A DNA stretch of 36,255 bases from the NCBI GenBank assembly GCA_020061465.1, contig JAGUYG010000034.1, positions 1 through 36,255 of the forward strand, written 5' to 3'. Position numbers and translations under genes: made by a program. Of the stretch, positions 1-9,505 are shown one piece after another; positions within the stretch are counted from its first letter, which is position 1; the number at the start of each line of letters is the position of its first letter. This DNA is from Ignavibacteriales bacterium (lineage in GTDB: Bacteria > Bacteroidota > Ignavibacteria > Ignavibacteriales > Ignavibacteriaceae). The notes under the pieces are model-generated. The model ran no database searches. It was given only the letters and a program-made list of their open reading frames with translations, and had not been told where the DNA came from.

Positions 1-35
1 ACCGGGAAAATTATCAGATTGATCCTTTGGAAAAG

Positions 36-83
36 CAACAAAAATGTTTGCTGAAAAAACAAACTTTTTTAACGTATTAGCAC
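36..83 (+). repeat. Dispersed intergenic repeat, copy 1
   Basis: Bases 36-72 are identical over 37 bases to the reverse complement of 26519-26555. Similarity continues with two mismatches to base 83. The core contains GTTTG/CAAAC arms around an A-rich loop, followed by six T. A 41-codon reading frame (44-169) begins inside it with MFAEKTNFFNV and runs into the start of aroA. The other copy also begins with these 11 residues but then diverges, so the frame is probably incidental. The repeat lies between an unseen upstream gene and aroA. Confidence 0.8.
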
Positions 84-161
84 TAAGAAATTATTCTAAA
101 GAAGTCTTCGGACAAATATTTTTAGTTAACTTTTTAAATTCATCATTTCTTATTGGGTTGT

Positions 162-1439
162 ATGCTTAAGGAATTTAATAAAATAAATAATCTATCTGGC
201 GTATTAACATTACCGGGTGATAAATCAATTTCTCACCGTGCAGTAATGTTCTCGTCAATGGCTGCAGGGGAATCATTCATTCAAAATTTATCGAACGGTG
301 AGGATGTTAAATCAACCATAAACTGTTTTAAACAGTTAGGAGTTGAATTTATTACAGCTAAAGAAGGATTGAGAGTTCTTGGAAAAGGATTTAAAAATTT
401 TAAAGCTCCGGGAAAAAATCTTGATGCCGGAAATTCCGGCACTACTGCAAGATTAATTAGTGGAATATTAGCCGCACAAAATTTTGAATCAGTTATAACA
501 GGGGATGATTCTCTCTCAAAACGTCCGATGCAGCGAATCATCTATCCTTTAACTAAAATGGGTGCGAATATTATCGCTTCAGAAAATTCTACTCTTCCGA
601 TTAAAATTATTCCAGCAAAAAAAATTCAGGCTATAGATTATGAACTGCCAGTCGCAAGTGCACAGGTAAAAAGTGCGGTTCTTTTAGCCGGCTTACATGC
701 AGAAGAGATTACAAGTGTGAAAGAAAAATATCCGACAAGGGATCATACCGAAAGAATGCTTGGGCTTAAAACCGAATTGTTTAGTGATGGAAAGATTAGT
801 TATTCATCAAAATTAAATTATCCGCTGCCGAAAGAATATTTCATTCCTTCGGATATATCTACCGCTTCCTTTTTTATTGTATTGGCTTTACTGCTCCCAG
901 GTTCAAAATTGTTGGTTAAGAATGTTTCTTTAAATCCTTCAAGAACAGGTATTCTGGATGTATTAAAAAATATGGGCGGTAAGATTGAAAAGGTAAACAC
1001 AAAAGAATCATCCGGCGAGCCTTTCGGCGATCTAATTATAACGGGAAGCTCCTTATCTAACATTAGAATAGATGAGAAAATAATTCCGAATATCATTGAT
1101 GAAATTCCGGTTTTATCTGTGGCTGGAGTTTTTGCCGAAGGAGAATTTATTATAAGACATGCAGAAGAACTTCGAAGTAAAGAATCCGACAGAATACATG
1201 CGCTCTGTTACAACTATAAGGCTGCCGGTCTTGATGTAGAAGAATTCAAAGATGGTTTTTCAATTAAAGGTTTGCCAAAAATAAATTCACCGGTGCTTGA
1301 AAGTTTTCACGATCACCGGATTGCGATGGCGTTTGCCATATTTTCTTTAGTTTCTAAATCTGGTGGAAAAGTAAATAATTTTGATTGCGTATCTATTTCT
1401 AATCCAAATTTTATTGAGCAAATAAAATCAATCGCATAG
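162..1439 (+). CDS. aroA: 3-phosphoshikimate 1-carboxyvinyltransferase (EPSP synthase)
   Basis: Cytoplasmic enzyme of the shikimate pathway that joins phosphoenolpyruvate to shikimate-3-phosphate, leading to chorismate and aromatic amino acids. The 425-residue protein is full length. It shows LPGDKSISHRA (residues 17-27, Lys21 and Arg26 for substrate binding), GNSGTTAR (90-97), SKRPM (119-123, Arg121), SAQVKSA (166-172), the catalytic Asp in IDEIP (Asp313), ELRSKESDR (336-344) and FHDHRIAMA (382-390). The GNSGTT and KRPM forms resemble the Gram-positive type more than the enterobacterial type. A TTG at 153 would add three residues, but the ATG at 162 starts the conserved protein and is preferred; no strong ribosome binding site is visible for either. 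The gene stands alone and converges with bshC only 13 bases beyond its stop. Confidence 0.96.
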   Translation: MLKEFNKINNLSGVLTLPGDKSISHRAVMFSSMAAGESFIQNLSNGEDVKSTINCFKQLGVEFITAKEGLRVLGKGFKNFKAPGKNLDAGNSGTTARLISGILAAQNFESVITGDDSLSKRPMQRIIYPLTKMGANIIASENSTLPIKIIPAKKIQAIDYELPVASAQVKSAVLLAGLHAEEITSVKEKYPTRDHTERMLGLKTELFSDGKISYSSKLNYPLPKEYFIPSDISTASFFIVLALLLPGSKLLVKNVSLNPSRTGILDVLKNMGGKIEKVNTKESSGEPFGDLIITGSSLSNIRIDEKIIPNIIDEIPVLSVAGVFAEGEFIIRHAEELRSKESDRIHALCYNYKAAGLDVEEFKDGFSIKGLPKINSPVLESFHDHRIAMAFAIFSLVSKSGGKVNNFDCVSISNPNFIEQIKSIA

Positions 1440-1452
1440 TCATCATGAACGG

Positions 1453-3078
1453 CTACAGTTTAATTATTTGATGTTCAAAGATATTAATTTCAAGCTGATT
1501 AAAGATAGAATCGATAACTCCCAATCCATACTTATTCGCAAAGTAAATGAAATTTAACTCACGTTCCTGCATATTTCCGTTTGGAAATACCGATGCGGCA
1601 ACTTTATCAATTTGCCGTAATGTGGTTTCATATTTTTTCATTTGAGCTTCTACCACTTTACCTTTTAGCTCCTCAATATAATTTTTCACTTTAGTTTCGT
1701 ATTTACCTGCTGAATCGCTCATTGTTTTATCTATTTGAAAAAGTCTTTCCCTTAATCGATCAAAAGTTAATTCGATTTCTCTCAGCGTTTCTTTAAAAAT
1801 ATTATCGACAGAATTTGAGGCCGAAGAATTAATTACTTTCGATTTAAGGTTTTCAATATCGATAAATATGTCGAGTAAGGTTAAATCATATTTATCAATA
1901 ATTGCGTCGATGTTTTTTTCAATAATCGTAGCAGAAGATCTCGGGTAAAGAATAGGAGACTCAACATTGAATAAAGGGTAAAGCGGCATTACCTGTGCAA
2001 AGTATGCAATCTCCGATGGTCCGCCAACGTAAAATGCGGTAGGAAAAAGAAAATCCTGACAAATCGGACGAAGCAACACATTCGGACTAAAAGCTTCAGG
2101 CGTATCATTTATTAAAGCTAATAATTCTTCTTTGCTAAATTTTTTCCTTTTTCGCCGAAGCCTGAATTCATTTTCAACCGGTTCGATTGCAAATCTACCT
2201 TCATCATAAGAGTAAAAAAGATTTACCGGACGCACTTTAACCTGAGCATGGTACAGTTCTTCGAGGGTGGCACTTACATGAACTATTTTTTCTGTATGAA
2301 TTCTAAAGTCATTTATTTCTTTGATGAAAATTGGTTTTAGTAATTGCTTTACTCGAGCGTCTTGAGGATCGAATAAGATAAGTCCGTATCGATCGAATAG
2401 TTCAAATAACAGTTTTGCAAATGATTCTTTAAAAGTTTTTCCACAACTATAAATAGAGGATAATTTTTCGAGTAATGGTTGTTTAAATTCAGTATCTCGA
2501 AGCATATCGGTTAGTTGAAGAAAAAGTTGATTGATCGTTTCTTTAAATTTAATCGAACCGACACTGCCGCGGTTTTCTTCAATATTCTCTCCGTCGTCAT
2601 AGCAAATAGATTTTATCCCATTATTCTGATCAAGTATTTTTATTTCTCTTACTTCATCAAAATCGTGGTCATCGCTCTCAAGCCAAAAAACAGGAACAAA
2701 ATTGTAATCGTCATAACGCTCCGAAAGATAATGACAAAGCTTAATGGCAGAAATAATTTTATAGAGTGTATACATCGGTCCGCTCAGCATTCCTAACTGT
2801 TGCCCTGTAACCACAGCTAAAGTCTTTTTTCCCCTCAAAGCATCTATATTATTAATTGTTTTATCAGAAGGTGTAAAAAGTTTATATTGCTGATGCAGAA
2901 TTTCGGTAATCTCTCGGCGAAATTTTGTATTATCTTCCGAAACGATTTTAATTTTCTTTATGTACTCGTCTTTATCTCTAAAATTGTTCTTGTAAAATCT
3001 TCGTACGTTTTCGAATTCGTATAAATAGTCTAAGAATAAATTTTGATGGGAAGGGATATCGCTATAATTTATATACAT
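1453..3078 (-). CDS. bshC: Bacillithiol biosynthesis cysteine-adding enzyme BshC
   Basis: Adds cysteine to glucosaminyl-malate in the last step of bacillithiol synthesis, the low-molecular-weight thiol used in place of glutathione by Firmicutes, Bacteroidota and relatives. The 541-residue length is normal for the family. Family motifs are VVTGQQLGMLSGPMYTLYK (residues 89-107) and VFWLESDDHDFDEV (130-143), the nucleotide-binding-like core. The C-terminal part, about residues 395-500, is rich in charged heptads and fits the known coiled-coil arm. A GGAG ribosome binding site sits five bases upstream of the ATG. It is the only minus-strand gene in the first 17 kb and shows no operon partner. bshA and bshB are not in the window, which is usual because these genes are scattered. 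Confidence 0.95.
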   Translation of the reverse strand: MYINYSDIPSHQNLFLDYLYEFENVRRFYKNNFRDKDEYIKKIKIVSEDNTKFRREITEILHQQYKLFTPSDKTINNIDALRGKKTLAVVTGQQLGMLSGPMYTLYKIISAIKLCHYLSERYDDYNFVPVFWLESDDHDFDEVREIKILDQNNGIKSICYDDGENIEENRGSVGSIKFKETINQLFLQLTDMLRDTEFKQPLLEKLSSIYSCGKTFKESFAKLLFELFDRYGLILFDPQDARVKQLLKPIFIKEINDFRIHTEKIVHVSATLEELYHAQVKVRPVNLFYSYDEGRFAIEPVENEFRLRRKRKKFSKEELLALINDTPEAFSPNVLLRPICQDFLFPTAFYVGGPSEIAYFAQVMPLYPLFNVESPILYPRSSATIIEKNIDAIIDKYDLTLLDIFIDIENLKSKVINSSASNSVDNIFKETLREIELTFDRLRERLFQIDKTMSDSAGKYETKVKNYIEELKGKVVEAQMKKYETTLRQIDKVAASVFPNGNMQERELNFIYFANKYGLGVIDSIFNQLEINIFEHQIIKL

Positions 3079-3189
3079 TAGATCTCCGATAAGTTTGGAA
3101 TTTCACTGATAAAAGTAAGAAAAAGATACATGCTGAACAATAATCAGTTTAATGTCAATATTCCTAAAGCTACAACCGATTAATCGTAT

Positions 3190-4169
3190 ATGGATCAGAA
3201 TCTCCCTCTTAGAAAGCTAAGTTGGATAAATAGAAAACAAATAATTTTTTTCTTTATTCGTACTGCAATTGCGGCAGGATTCTTAATATACTTAATCTCT
3301 TTTATCCGGCTTGACAAAATTGTTAATACCGCCAAAGAAGCTAACTTGATATACCTGGCATAGCGGCAATGATGTTAATTCCGAATCTTTATCTTCAGTT
3401 CGTCAAATGGAAAATCACTTGCGATTATTTCCTTGACGAGAGGCAAAATAAGAATATTGCTGTTTCATTATTCCAAGGTTTTACAGCAGCTCCTTTTACT
3501 CCTTATCGAATAGGAGAGTATTTTGGTCGTGCTATAATATTTAAAGAAAAACCGATACTGTAAATAGCCGCAGCAACCTTTGTGGATAAGTTTTTTAACC
3601 TTCTGGCAGTTTCATTTTTCGGAAGTGTTACAACAATAATATTCATTCATTATTATTACAAAATTAATGGATTCATTACATGAAGTCTTTTAACCGTTGT
3701 TATTGCTTTATTTTACGTTTTAATCCAACTCTTACTAAATGAAAAATTATGGCAAAATGTTTTTACCGAACGGATTAAAAAGGTTATTCGATATCGATCA
3801 ATTTTGGAACTCATTAAGTCTTTAAAAAAATTGGATAAAAAGTATTTAAAGTTGATGAGCATCATCTCTGTTCTTTTCTACTTCTGTTACATAAATCAAT
3901 TTATTCTTCTAATCTCTGCATTTTCCAACAATGGAAATTATTTAATCTTTATGTGGGCAGCAGTAATGGTAATGTTTGTCAAAGCGTTCATTCCATCATT
4001 TACGTTGGGAGAGTTAGGTGTAAGAGAAGCAGCAGCAGTTTACTTCTTAGGTATACTCACAGGCGAAGGCACTGCCGGATTTAATGCTTCTATGTCATTA
4101 TATATAATAAATGTTCTGGTTCCATCGTTAATAGGATTACTTTTAATAACAAAGAAGTATGAGCATTAA
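3190..4169 (+). pseudogene. Decayed YbhN/UPF0104-type membrane flippase
   Basis: Three consecutive pieces add up to one lysylphosphatidylglycerol-synthase/AglD-like multi-helix membrane protein of about 325 residues. Piece one (3190-3363) starts MDQNLPLRKLSW and ends at a TAG. Its continuation lies in another frame from about 3354, reading AAMMLIPNLYLQFVKWK, so about two bases were gained or one lost near 3360. The second frame is then broken by TAA at 3561-3563 and TGA at 3681-3683. The sequence between and after these stops still reads like the family: ATFVDKFFNLLAVS, then the C-terminal signature FTLGELGVREAAAVYFLG. The last 11 bases overlap the following glycosyltransferase, the usual partner of such proteins in polyprenyl-linked sugar or lipid modification. 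Three lesions argue for a true pseudogene, though sequencing error cannot be excluded from one sequence. Confidence 0.85.
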
Positions 4170-5298
4170 TATAATTCTTATATCGGCAGCGCTGATTCTA
4201 TTAGGTCACTATGTTTATTTCCTTTTGGAAATATTAATTGGTATAAAAAAGCTTAAACCTTGTACGAACAACGGTAAAGCACTTGTTCATATCTCTGTAA
4301 TAATTCCTTTCAGAAATGAATCTGAAAATGTATTGTCCTGTTTAAGAAGTTTAGAGAATCAGAATTACCCGCATGATAAATATGAAATAATATTTATTGA
4401 TGATTCATCAACCGATGACACGTCCGATAAATTAAAAAATGCAATCACAAAGAAAGAAACAGCCGTATTCACTTTAAGCGAAAAAAACAGTAGTTCTGCT
4501 CATAAGAAAAATGCTATTAGCTATGGAATTGAAAAATCCAAAGGTGAGATAATTTTTACTACCGATGCCGATTGTATTCATAGTCCGGATTGGTTAAACA
4601 GCGTGATGAAATGTTTTGATGAACAGACAGGATTTGTGTCAGGTCCGGTTGAGTTAAATGAAACAAAAAATCTTTTCGGTAAATTGCAGAAGATTGAATT
4701 TGCAGGATTGATAGCAGCAGGTGCTGGTTTAATCGGAGCGGGAAAACCGACAATATGCAATGGAGCTAATATCGCCTACAGGAAAAGCGCCTATTCCCAG
4801 GTTAATGGGTATGAGGGAACATTGAAATTTTCTTCAGGTGATGATGAATCTCTCATGCAAAAAATTTTTCAAAGAACAAGTTATCGGGTCAAATTCTGTT
4901 TGAACCAGGAATCGATAGTTTTTACACATGCCGCTTCAACTATAAGGGAATTTTATCAGCAAAGAAAAAGGTGGGCAAGCAAGGGATTGTTTTATGCGAA
5001 TAAGTTATTTGTATTCCGGTTAAATTTAATTTATCTATTTTTTTTAACCTTTTTAATTATTGCCTTCTACGGTTTGATTAGCGAAACCAAATTTCTGCCT
5101 ATTGCAGGTGTAATCCTTTTAATAAAAATCTTTGCTGATTTCATTGTAATTACTTCAGCAAAAAAATTATTCCTCCCCGATCTTAAATTAGATATTTTTT
5201 TGTTAGCAGAAATTCTACACATTCCTTACTTAATAATTACTGCCGCCTCCGGTGCATTGGGAAGCTACGAATGGAAAGGTAGAACTATAAAAAGATAA
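4159..5298 (+). CDS. Membrane-bound family 2 glycosyltransferase
   Basis: Processive-type GT2 enzyme expected to move a sugar from a nucleotide donor to a lipid or polysaccharide acceptor at the inner membrane. One helix lies at about residues 3-28. The GT-A fold begins at HISVIIPFRNESENV (44-58), with donor-binding DDSS (81-84), the metal-binding TDAD (135-138), the acceptor-side GDDE (227-230) and QQRKRW (267-272), the QxxRW-like motif. Three or so helices follow from residue 288 to the end. All catalytic motifs are intact, in contrast to the broken flippase gene it overlaps by 11 bases. The exact product cannot be told from sequence. Closest general match is the cellulose-synthase-like/glycosyl transferase family 2 group common in Bacteroidota. 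Confidence 0.9.
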   Translation: MSINIILISAALILLGHYVYFLLEILIGIKKLKPCTNNGKALVHISVIIPFRNESENVLSCLRSLENQNYPHDKYEIIFIDDSSTDDTSDKLKNAITKKETAVFTLSEKNSSSAHKKNAISYGIEKSKGEIIFTTDADCIHSPDWLNSVMKCFDEQTGFVSGPVELNETKNLFGKLQKIEFAGLIAAGAGLIGAGKPTICNGANIAYRKSAYSQVNGYEGTLKFSSGDDESLMQKIFQRTSYRVKFCLNQESIVFTHAASTIREFYQQRKRWASKGLFYANKLFVFRLNLIYLFFLTFLIIAFYGLISETKFLPIAGVILLIKIFADFIVITSAKKLFLPDLKLDIFLLAEILHIPYLIITAASGALGSYEWKGRTIKR

Positions 5299-5463
5299 TT
5301 CTCTGTCCGCGTCTGCCTCACTTGTCTAAATATGTAATTGATTTTGTTTAGAATATAGTACGTTTATCATCCCTTCGCTTTGTTTCACCTCCAAAAACTA
5401 ATAATAAAAATGGCATAATGGTTGAAACATAAGAATTGAAACTGAATGAAAGTGAGGTGCAAA

Positions 5464-6831
5464 ATGAAAAAGATTCTTTTAATTGCAGCAATTTTAATCG
5501 TTACCGCTGCAGGCATATCAGAAGCACACAACTCAAAGAATTATGCTATGCACGGATATTTTTATGCTTATCTCTCGCCCTATGGCACCTGGATAGAGAT
5601 TGAACCGGGATTTGTTGTTTGGCGTCCAACTATCATGAAAAGAACTTGGACTCCGTACAGAGAAGGAAGATGGTTATATACTTCTGCCGGCTGGTACTGG
5701 GATTCATACGAACCATTCGGCATCATCACTTATCATTATGGAAGATGGTACTACGATGATTATTACGGCTGGATTTGGATTCTGGATTATGAGTGGGCTC
5801 CTGCATGGGTTGAATGGCGCTATGACGATGTTTATGTCGGATGGGCACCGCTGCCGCCTTATGCTGTATTTTCTATAAACATTGGTATTCGATTTACTAT
5901 CAGCTTCTTTACTCCTTATTATCATTGGCACTTTGTTAAATATCGATACTTCTATGATCCGTATGTTTACAATTATTATATCCCGGCTACGTATGTAAAT
6001 AAAATTTATTCAAAGACAAAATATCGCACCAATTACAGCTACGTTGACGGAAGAGTCCTTAACAGGGGTGTTGATATAAGTTATATAAGAAATAGAACCG
6101 GAGAGAATATTAGAGAGCGACAGATAGAAGCAGTTCGCGATCCAAATGCCATAACTGATAGAAAACGGGATACCGATGTTATTAGAACCTTTATTCCTTC
6201 AAGAGAAGAAATGACAAGGACTGATTTACGAAGCGAAGAAATTAAGAAAGGTGATAAAAGATCTTCACTTGAAATCTCAAAGATTGAATTAGGTAATCGA
6301 ACAAATTTAGAAAGTAGAAACGATTTAGGAAATCCGCTAGCAAAGGACCGTTCTTCAGAAGTAGAGCGAACAAAGCCGGTAACAACTAATGAACGGGAAC
6401 GTATATTGAATGAAAATACTCAAAAGCAAAGAGAGACTTTTGAACAAAGCAAAACAATTTCTGGAAAAAGAGAGAGTGAAAAACCGGAACAAAAAACGTT
6501 CAATAATGAAGTAAAAGAAACCAAGCCCCAAAGAAATGTAGAGAGAAAAGTAGAAAGTAATGTAAGAAAGACTGAAAGTTCAAGCAATAATCGGATTGAG
6601 ACTTCAAAACCTCAAGTTGAACAAAATAAGCGAGGCTCGGAGAACACAAGAGTAAATCCCACGGTTCGAGAAGATAAAAGAAGCGAATTCGATTCAAGGA
6701 AAAGAGTAGAAATAAAGACACTGAGTCGGGAGATATCAAGAGATAAACCTGTGATCGAAAAAAAACCGGTTAATAACGAACCTGTGAAAAGAGAACAATC
6801 TAAAGATTCAAAGGAAATTAAACGCAGATAA
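5464..6831 (+). CDS. Secreted DUF6600-like Trp/Tyr-rich protein with long charged tail
   Basis: A signal peptide (MKKILLIAAILIVTAAGISEA) is followed by a compact Trp/Tyr/Pro-rich domain at about residues 30-135. Its spaced motifs YGTW, VVWRP, TWTPYREGRW, GWYWDS, YHYGRWYY, GWIWILDYEWAPAWVEWR and YVGWAPLPP match the family annotated as DUF6600, whose function is unknown. From about residue 205 to the end the protein is almost entirely Arg, Lys, Glu, Asn, Ser and Thr, predicted disordered. An in-frame ATG at 5446 is possible, but the ATG at 5464 is chosen because GAGG lies seven bases before it and the signal peptide begins there. It is a single-gene unit closed by a strong terminator. A cell-envelope or periplasmic binding role is a guess only. 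Confidence 0.85.
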   Translation: MKKILLIAAILIVTAAGISEAHNSKNYAMHGYFYAYLSPYGTWIEIEPGFVVWRPTIMKRTWTPYREGRWLYTSAGWYWDSYEPFGIITYHYGRWYYDDYYGWIWILDYEWAPAWVEWRYDDVYVGWAPLPPYAVFSINIGIRFTISFFTPYYHWHFVKYRYFYDPYVYNYYIPATYVNKIYSKTKYRTNYSYVDGRVLNRGVDISYIRNRTGENIRERQIEAVRDPNAITDRKRDTDVIRTFIPSREEMTRTDLRSEEIKKGDKRSSLEISKIELGNRTNLESRNDLGNPLAKDRSSEVERTKPVTTNERERILNENTQKQRETFEQSKTISGKRESEKPEQKTFNNEVKETKPQRNVERKVESNVRKTESSSNNRIETSKPQVEQNKRGSENTRVNPTVREDKRSEFDSRKRVEIKTLSREISRDKPVIEKKPVNNEPVKREQSKDSKEIKRR

Positions 6832-6862
6832 GTTTTTCCCATCACCTCCGTACTTATGAATG

Positions 6863-6889
6863 CGGCGCTGAATAAGCGCCGTTTTTATT
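6863..6889 (+). terminator. Intrinsic terminator after the DUF6600-like gene
   Basis: A perfect 7-bp GC-rich stem CGGCGCT/AGCGCCG with a five-base loop (GAATA) is followed directly by TTTTTATT. It lies 31 bases beyond the stop codon. Confidence 0.92.
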
Positions 6890-7145
6890 GTTAATTATAA
6901 ACTATTCTCAAATTCCACTATTCGTTTTTTTCATTTTCAAGAATAAATTTAACAAATCAAAAGCTTCTTATTAGAATAATCCTTTAGAAGTGTAAAATGA
7001 AGCTTATTATATTGGATATGTTTATTAATTTGCTGGCATAGTTTATGGAAAAGACGGTAGTCAAAAAAGAACCATCATGCACATTTAAGAAATTAAATTA
7101 ATTTTAATATCAAACAAATAACAAATAAATGAAAAGAGTTAAAAA
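6890..7145. other. Leader region of maeB
   Basis: AT-rich noncoding DNA between the terminator and maeB. The only structure noted is an inverted repeat AAGCTTC (6961-6967) / GAAGCTT (6999-7005) with a 31-base spacer. No convincing promoter hexamers or Bacteroidota-type TAnnTTTG box could be fixed by eye. Confidence 0.4.
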
Positions 7146-9401
7146 ATGAAAATTTTATCCGAAGAAGCATTAGCCTATCATAGTGAAGGAAGAAAAGGAA
7201 AAATTGAGGTTATTGCTACCAAACCCTGTCTGACCTCAAGAGATCTTTCCTTAGCATACAGCCCCGGTGTAGCCGAACCATGCCGGGTGATCGCAAAAAA
7301 TGAAGATGATGTTTATAAATATACTGCCAAAGGGAACCTTGTTGCAGTCATTTCTAATGGTACTGCTGTATTAGGTTTAGGGGACATAGGACCATCGGCA
7401 GGAAAACCTGTTATGGAGGGAAAAGGTGTTCTGTTTAAAAGATTTGCCGATATCGATGTCTTCGATATTGAATTGAAAAGTAAAGACCCGAAAGAAATTA
7501 TTAAAGCAGTACAAATGCTCGAGCCTACTTTTGGAGGAATAAATCTTGAAGATATAAAAGCGCCCGAGTGTTTTGAAATAGAGGAAACCTTAATTGAAAC
7601 GATGAACATTCCCGTCTTTCATGATGACCAGCATGGTACCGCAATAATTTCCTGTGCTGCTTTGAAAAATGCGGTAGAAATAACAGGTAAAGAATTAAAT
7701 CAAATTAAGATTGTAGTTAATGGTGCAGGTGCTTCGGCTATTTCGTGCTGTAAGCTTTATGTTAGAGCCGGGGTCAAAAAAGAAAATATTGTAATGTTCG
7801 ATTCAAAAGGGTGTATAAATAAAAAAAGAACGGATCTCAACAAATACAAATTGGAATTTGCTGTTGATAAAGAATTTGCTTCATTAGCAGAAGGAATGAA
7901 AGGAGCCGATGTATTTGTAGGCTTATCGGTCGGAGGAGTTGTTTCAAAAGAAATGGTAAAAAGTATGGCAAAGAACGCTATAGTTTTTGCTATGGCTAAT
8001 CCCGATCCTGAAATTAGTTATGAAGACGCAACTTCCGTTAGGGATGATATCATCATGGCAACCGGCAGAAGCGATTATCCAAATCAGGTTAACAACGTGC
8101 TGGGATTTCCTTTCATTTTCCGGGGTGCATTAGACGTTCGGGCAACTAAAATAAATGAAGAAATGAAAATTGCAGCCGTAAAAGCTCTTGCTGATCTTGC
8201 CAAACAAAAAGTTCCCGAAATGGTTATCAATGCTTACGGCGGTGTTGATTTTTCATTCGGAAAAGAATATATAATTCCCAAGCCGTTTGATCCGCGGGTA
8301 TTGTGGCATGTAGCTCCAGCCGTTGCCAGAGCTGCTATGGAGACAGGCGTCGCAAAATTGAAGATTGAGAATTGGGAAGTTTATGAAGAAGAATTAAAAG
8401 AGAGATTGGGTTTATCGAAAGAAATTATCCGCGTGATGATTCATAAAGCTCAGAAAAGCCCGAAGCGTGTTGTTTATCCTGAAGGCGAAGAGGAAAAAAT
8501 TATTCGTGCTGCCCATGTTGTGTCGGACGATGATATTGCCCGACCAATACTCGTTGGAAATGAAGCCAAGATAAGGGCGATGATTGAACAATTAGGTTAT
8601 AACCAAAGTGAATTTACGATTGAAGACCCGAACACCTGCGATAGACTGGAAGATTATACGATAGAATTTTATAAAAAACGACAACGAAAAGGTGTCACTC
8701 TTACTCAGGCTAAAATTCTACTTCGCGATCCAATTTACTACGGTTCTATGATGGTAGATATGGGGGATGCCGATGCATTAATAAGCGGTTTAACTACACA
8801 TTATCCGAATACAATTAAACCGGCTCTACAGTGTGTTGGAGTAAGACCCGGCTTCAAGGTTGTTTCGGGTTTATATATAGTTGTAACAAAAAAGGAAGTT
8901 TATTTCTTTGCCGATACAACCGTCAACGTCAACCCTACCTCTGATGAATTGGCAGAGATAGCAATCTCCGCTGCCGATGCTGTTACTGAATTTGATGTTG
9001 TGCCAAAAATTGCGATGCTCTCCTTCAGCAACTTTGGAAGCGCTAAATATCCTGAATCACTAAAGGTTCAAGAAGCAGTAAAAAAAGTTAGGCAGCTTCG
9101 CCCTGAATTAATTGTGGACGGTGAAATGCAAGCCGATACGGCTGTAGTTCCTCAGATTTTAGATAATGATTTCCCATTTAGTAATATTAAAGGCGGCGCT
9201 AACGTTCTAATTTTCCCTGATCTCAACTCCGGAAATATTGCTTATAAGCTGATGGCAAGAATTGGACAAGCTACTGTAATCGGTCCCGTTTTAATGGGAA
9301 TGAAAAAACCTATCCACGTACTTCAGAGAGGCGCAACGGTTGAAGACATAGTTCATATGACGGCTATCGCAGTTGTCGATGCTCATAAAAAAGGTAGGTA
9401 A
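7146..9401 (+). CDS. maeB: NADP-type malic enzyme fused to phosphotransacetylase-like domain
   Basis: Oxidatively decarboxylates malate to pyruvate, giving NAD(P)H. The 751-residue length matches MaeB-type hybrid enzymes. The malic-enzyme half (about residues 1-425) has the catalytic Tyr in YSPGVAEPC (38-46), the Lys in EGKGVLFK (91-98), metal-site residues in [14 protein letters not shown] (133-146) and FHDDQHGTA (159-167), and the dinucleotide loop GAGASA (193-198). From about residue 430 ([15 protein letters not shown]) to the end is a phosphotransacetylase-like domain. In characterised MaeB proteins this part does not make acetyl phosphate but senses acetyl-CoA as an allosteric inhibitor; that is family knowledge, not seen here. 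Coenzyme preference cannot be read safely from sequence. The gene is a single unit, bounded by terminators on both sides. Confidence 0.95.
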   Translation: MKILSEEALAYHSEGRKGKIEVIATKPCLTSRDLSLAYSPGVAEPCRVIAKNEDDVYKYTAKGNLVAVISNGTAVLGLGDIGPSAGKPVMEGKGVLFKRFADIDVFDIELKSKDPKEIIKAVQMLEPTFGGINLEDIKAPECFEIEETLIETMNIPVFHDDQHGTAIISCAALKNAVEITGKELNQIKIVVNGAGASAISCCKLYVRAGVKKENIVMFDSKGCINKKRTDLNKYKLEFAVDKEFASLAEGMKGADVFVGLSVGGVVSKEMVKSMAKNAIVFAMANPDPEISYEDATSVRDDIIMATGRSDYPNQVNNVLGFPFIFRGALDVRATKINEEMKIAAVKALADLAKQKVPEMVINAYGGVDFSFGKEYIIPKPFDPRVLWHVAPAVARAAMETGVAKLKIENWEVYEEELKERLGLSKEIIRVMIHKAQKSPKRVVYPEGEEEKIIRAAHVVSDDDIARPILVGNEAKIRAMIEQLGYNQSEFTIEDPNTCDRLEDYTIEFYKKRQRKGVTLTQAKILLRDPIYYGSMMVDMGDADALISGLTTHYPNTIKPALQCVGVRPGFKVVSGLYIVVTKKEVYFFADTTVNVNPTSDELAEIAISAADAVTEFDVVPKIAMLSFSNFGSAKYPESLKVQEAVKKVRQLRPELIVDGEMQADTAVVPQILDNDFPFSNIKGGANVLIFPDLNSGNIAYKLMARIGQATVIGPVLMGMKKPIHVLQRGATVEDIVHMTAIAVVDAHKKGR

Positions 9402-9441
9402 AGTTTTTATCCTTTAGTTCGAAAATTTTACTAATTTTAGG

Positions 9442-9476
9442 CGGTATAGTTTTGTTGAAGACTATACCGTTTTTTT
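9442..9476 (+). terminator. Intrinsic terminator after maeB
   Basis: A perfect 9-bp stem CGGTATAGT/ACTATACCG with a ten-base loop is followed by a run of seven T. It lies 40 bases past the maeB stop. Confidence 0.92.
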
Positions 9477-9505
9477 ATTAATCAATTCACAATTTTTGAT
9501 TTTTT

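Noticed and set aside
44-169. A 41-codon frame starting in the dispersed repeat upstream of aroA
   Set aside because: No ribosome binding site, it overlaps the aroA start, and only the first 11 residues are shared with the other repeat copy because the DNA is identical there.
3369-4169. Two separate small genes at 3369-3563 and 3804-4169
   Set aside because: Both are in the same frame and are consecutive parts of one YbhN-type protein split by stop codons, so they are treated as a pseudogene.
7146-9401. A separate phosphotransacetylase gene
   Set aside because: The phosphotransacetylase-like part is continuous with the malic enzyme and matches the known MaeB hybrid architecture.
9477-9505. 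A preQ1 riboswitch before the queuosine transporter
   Set aside because: Only 29 bases separate the maeB terminator from the start codon, and no riboswitch-like fold is visible.
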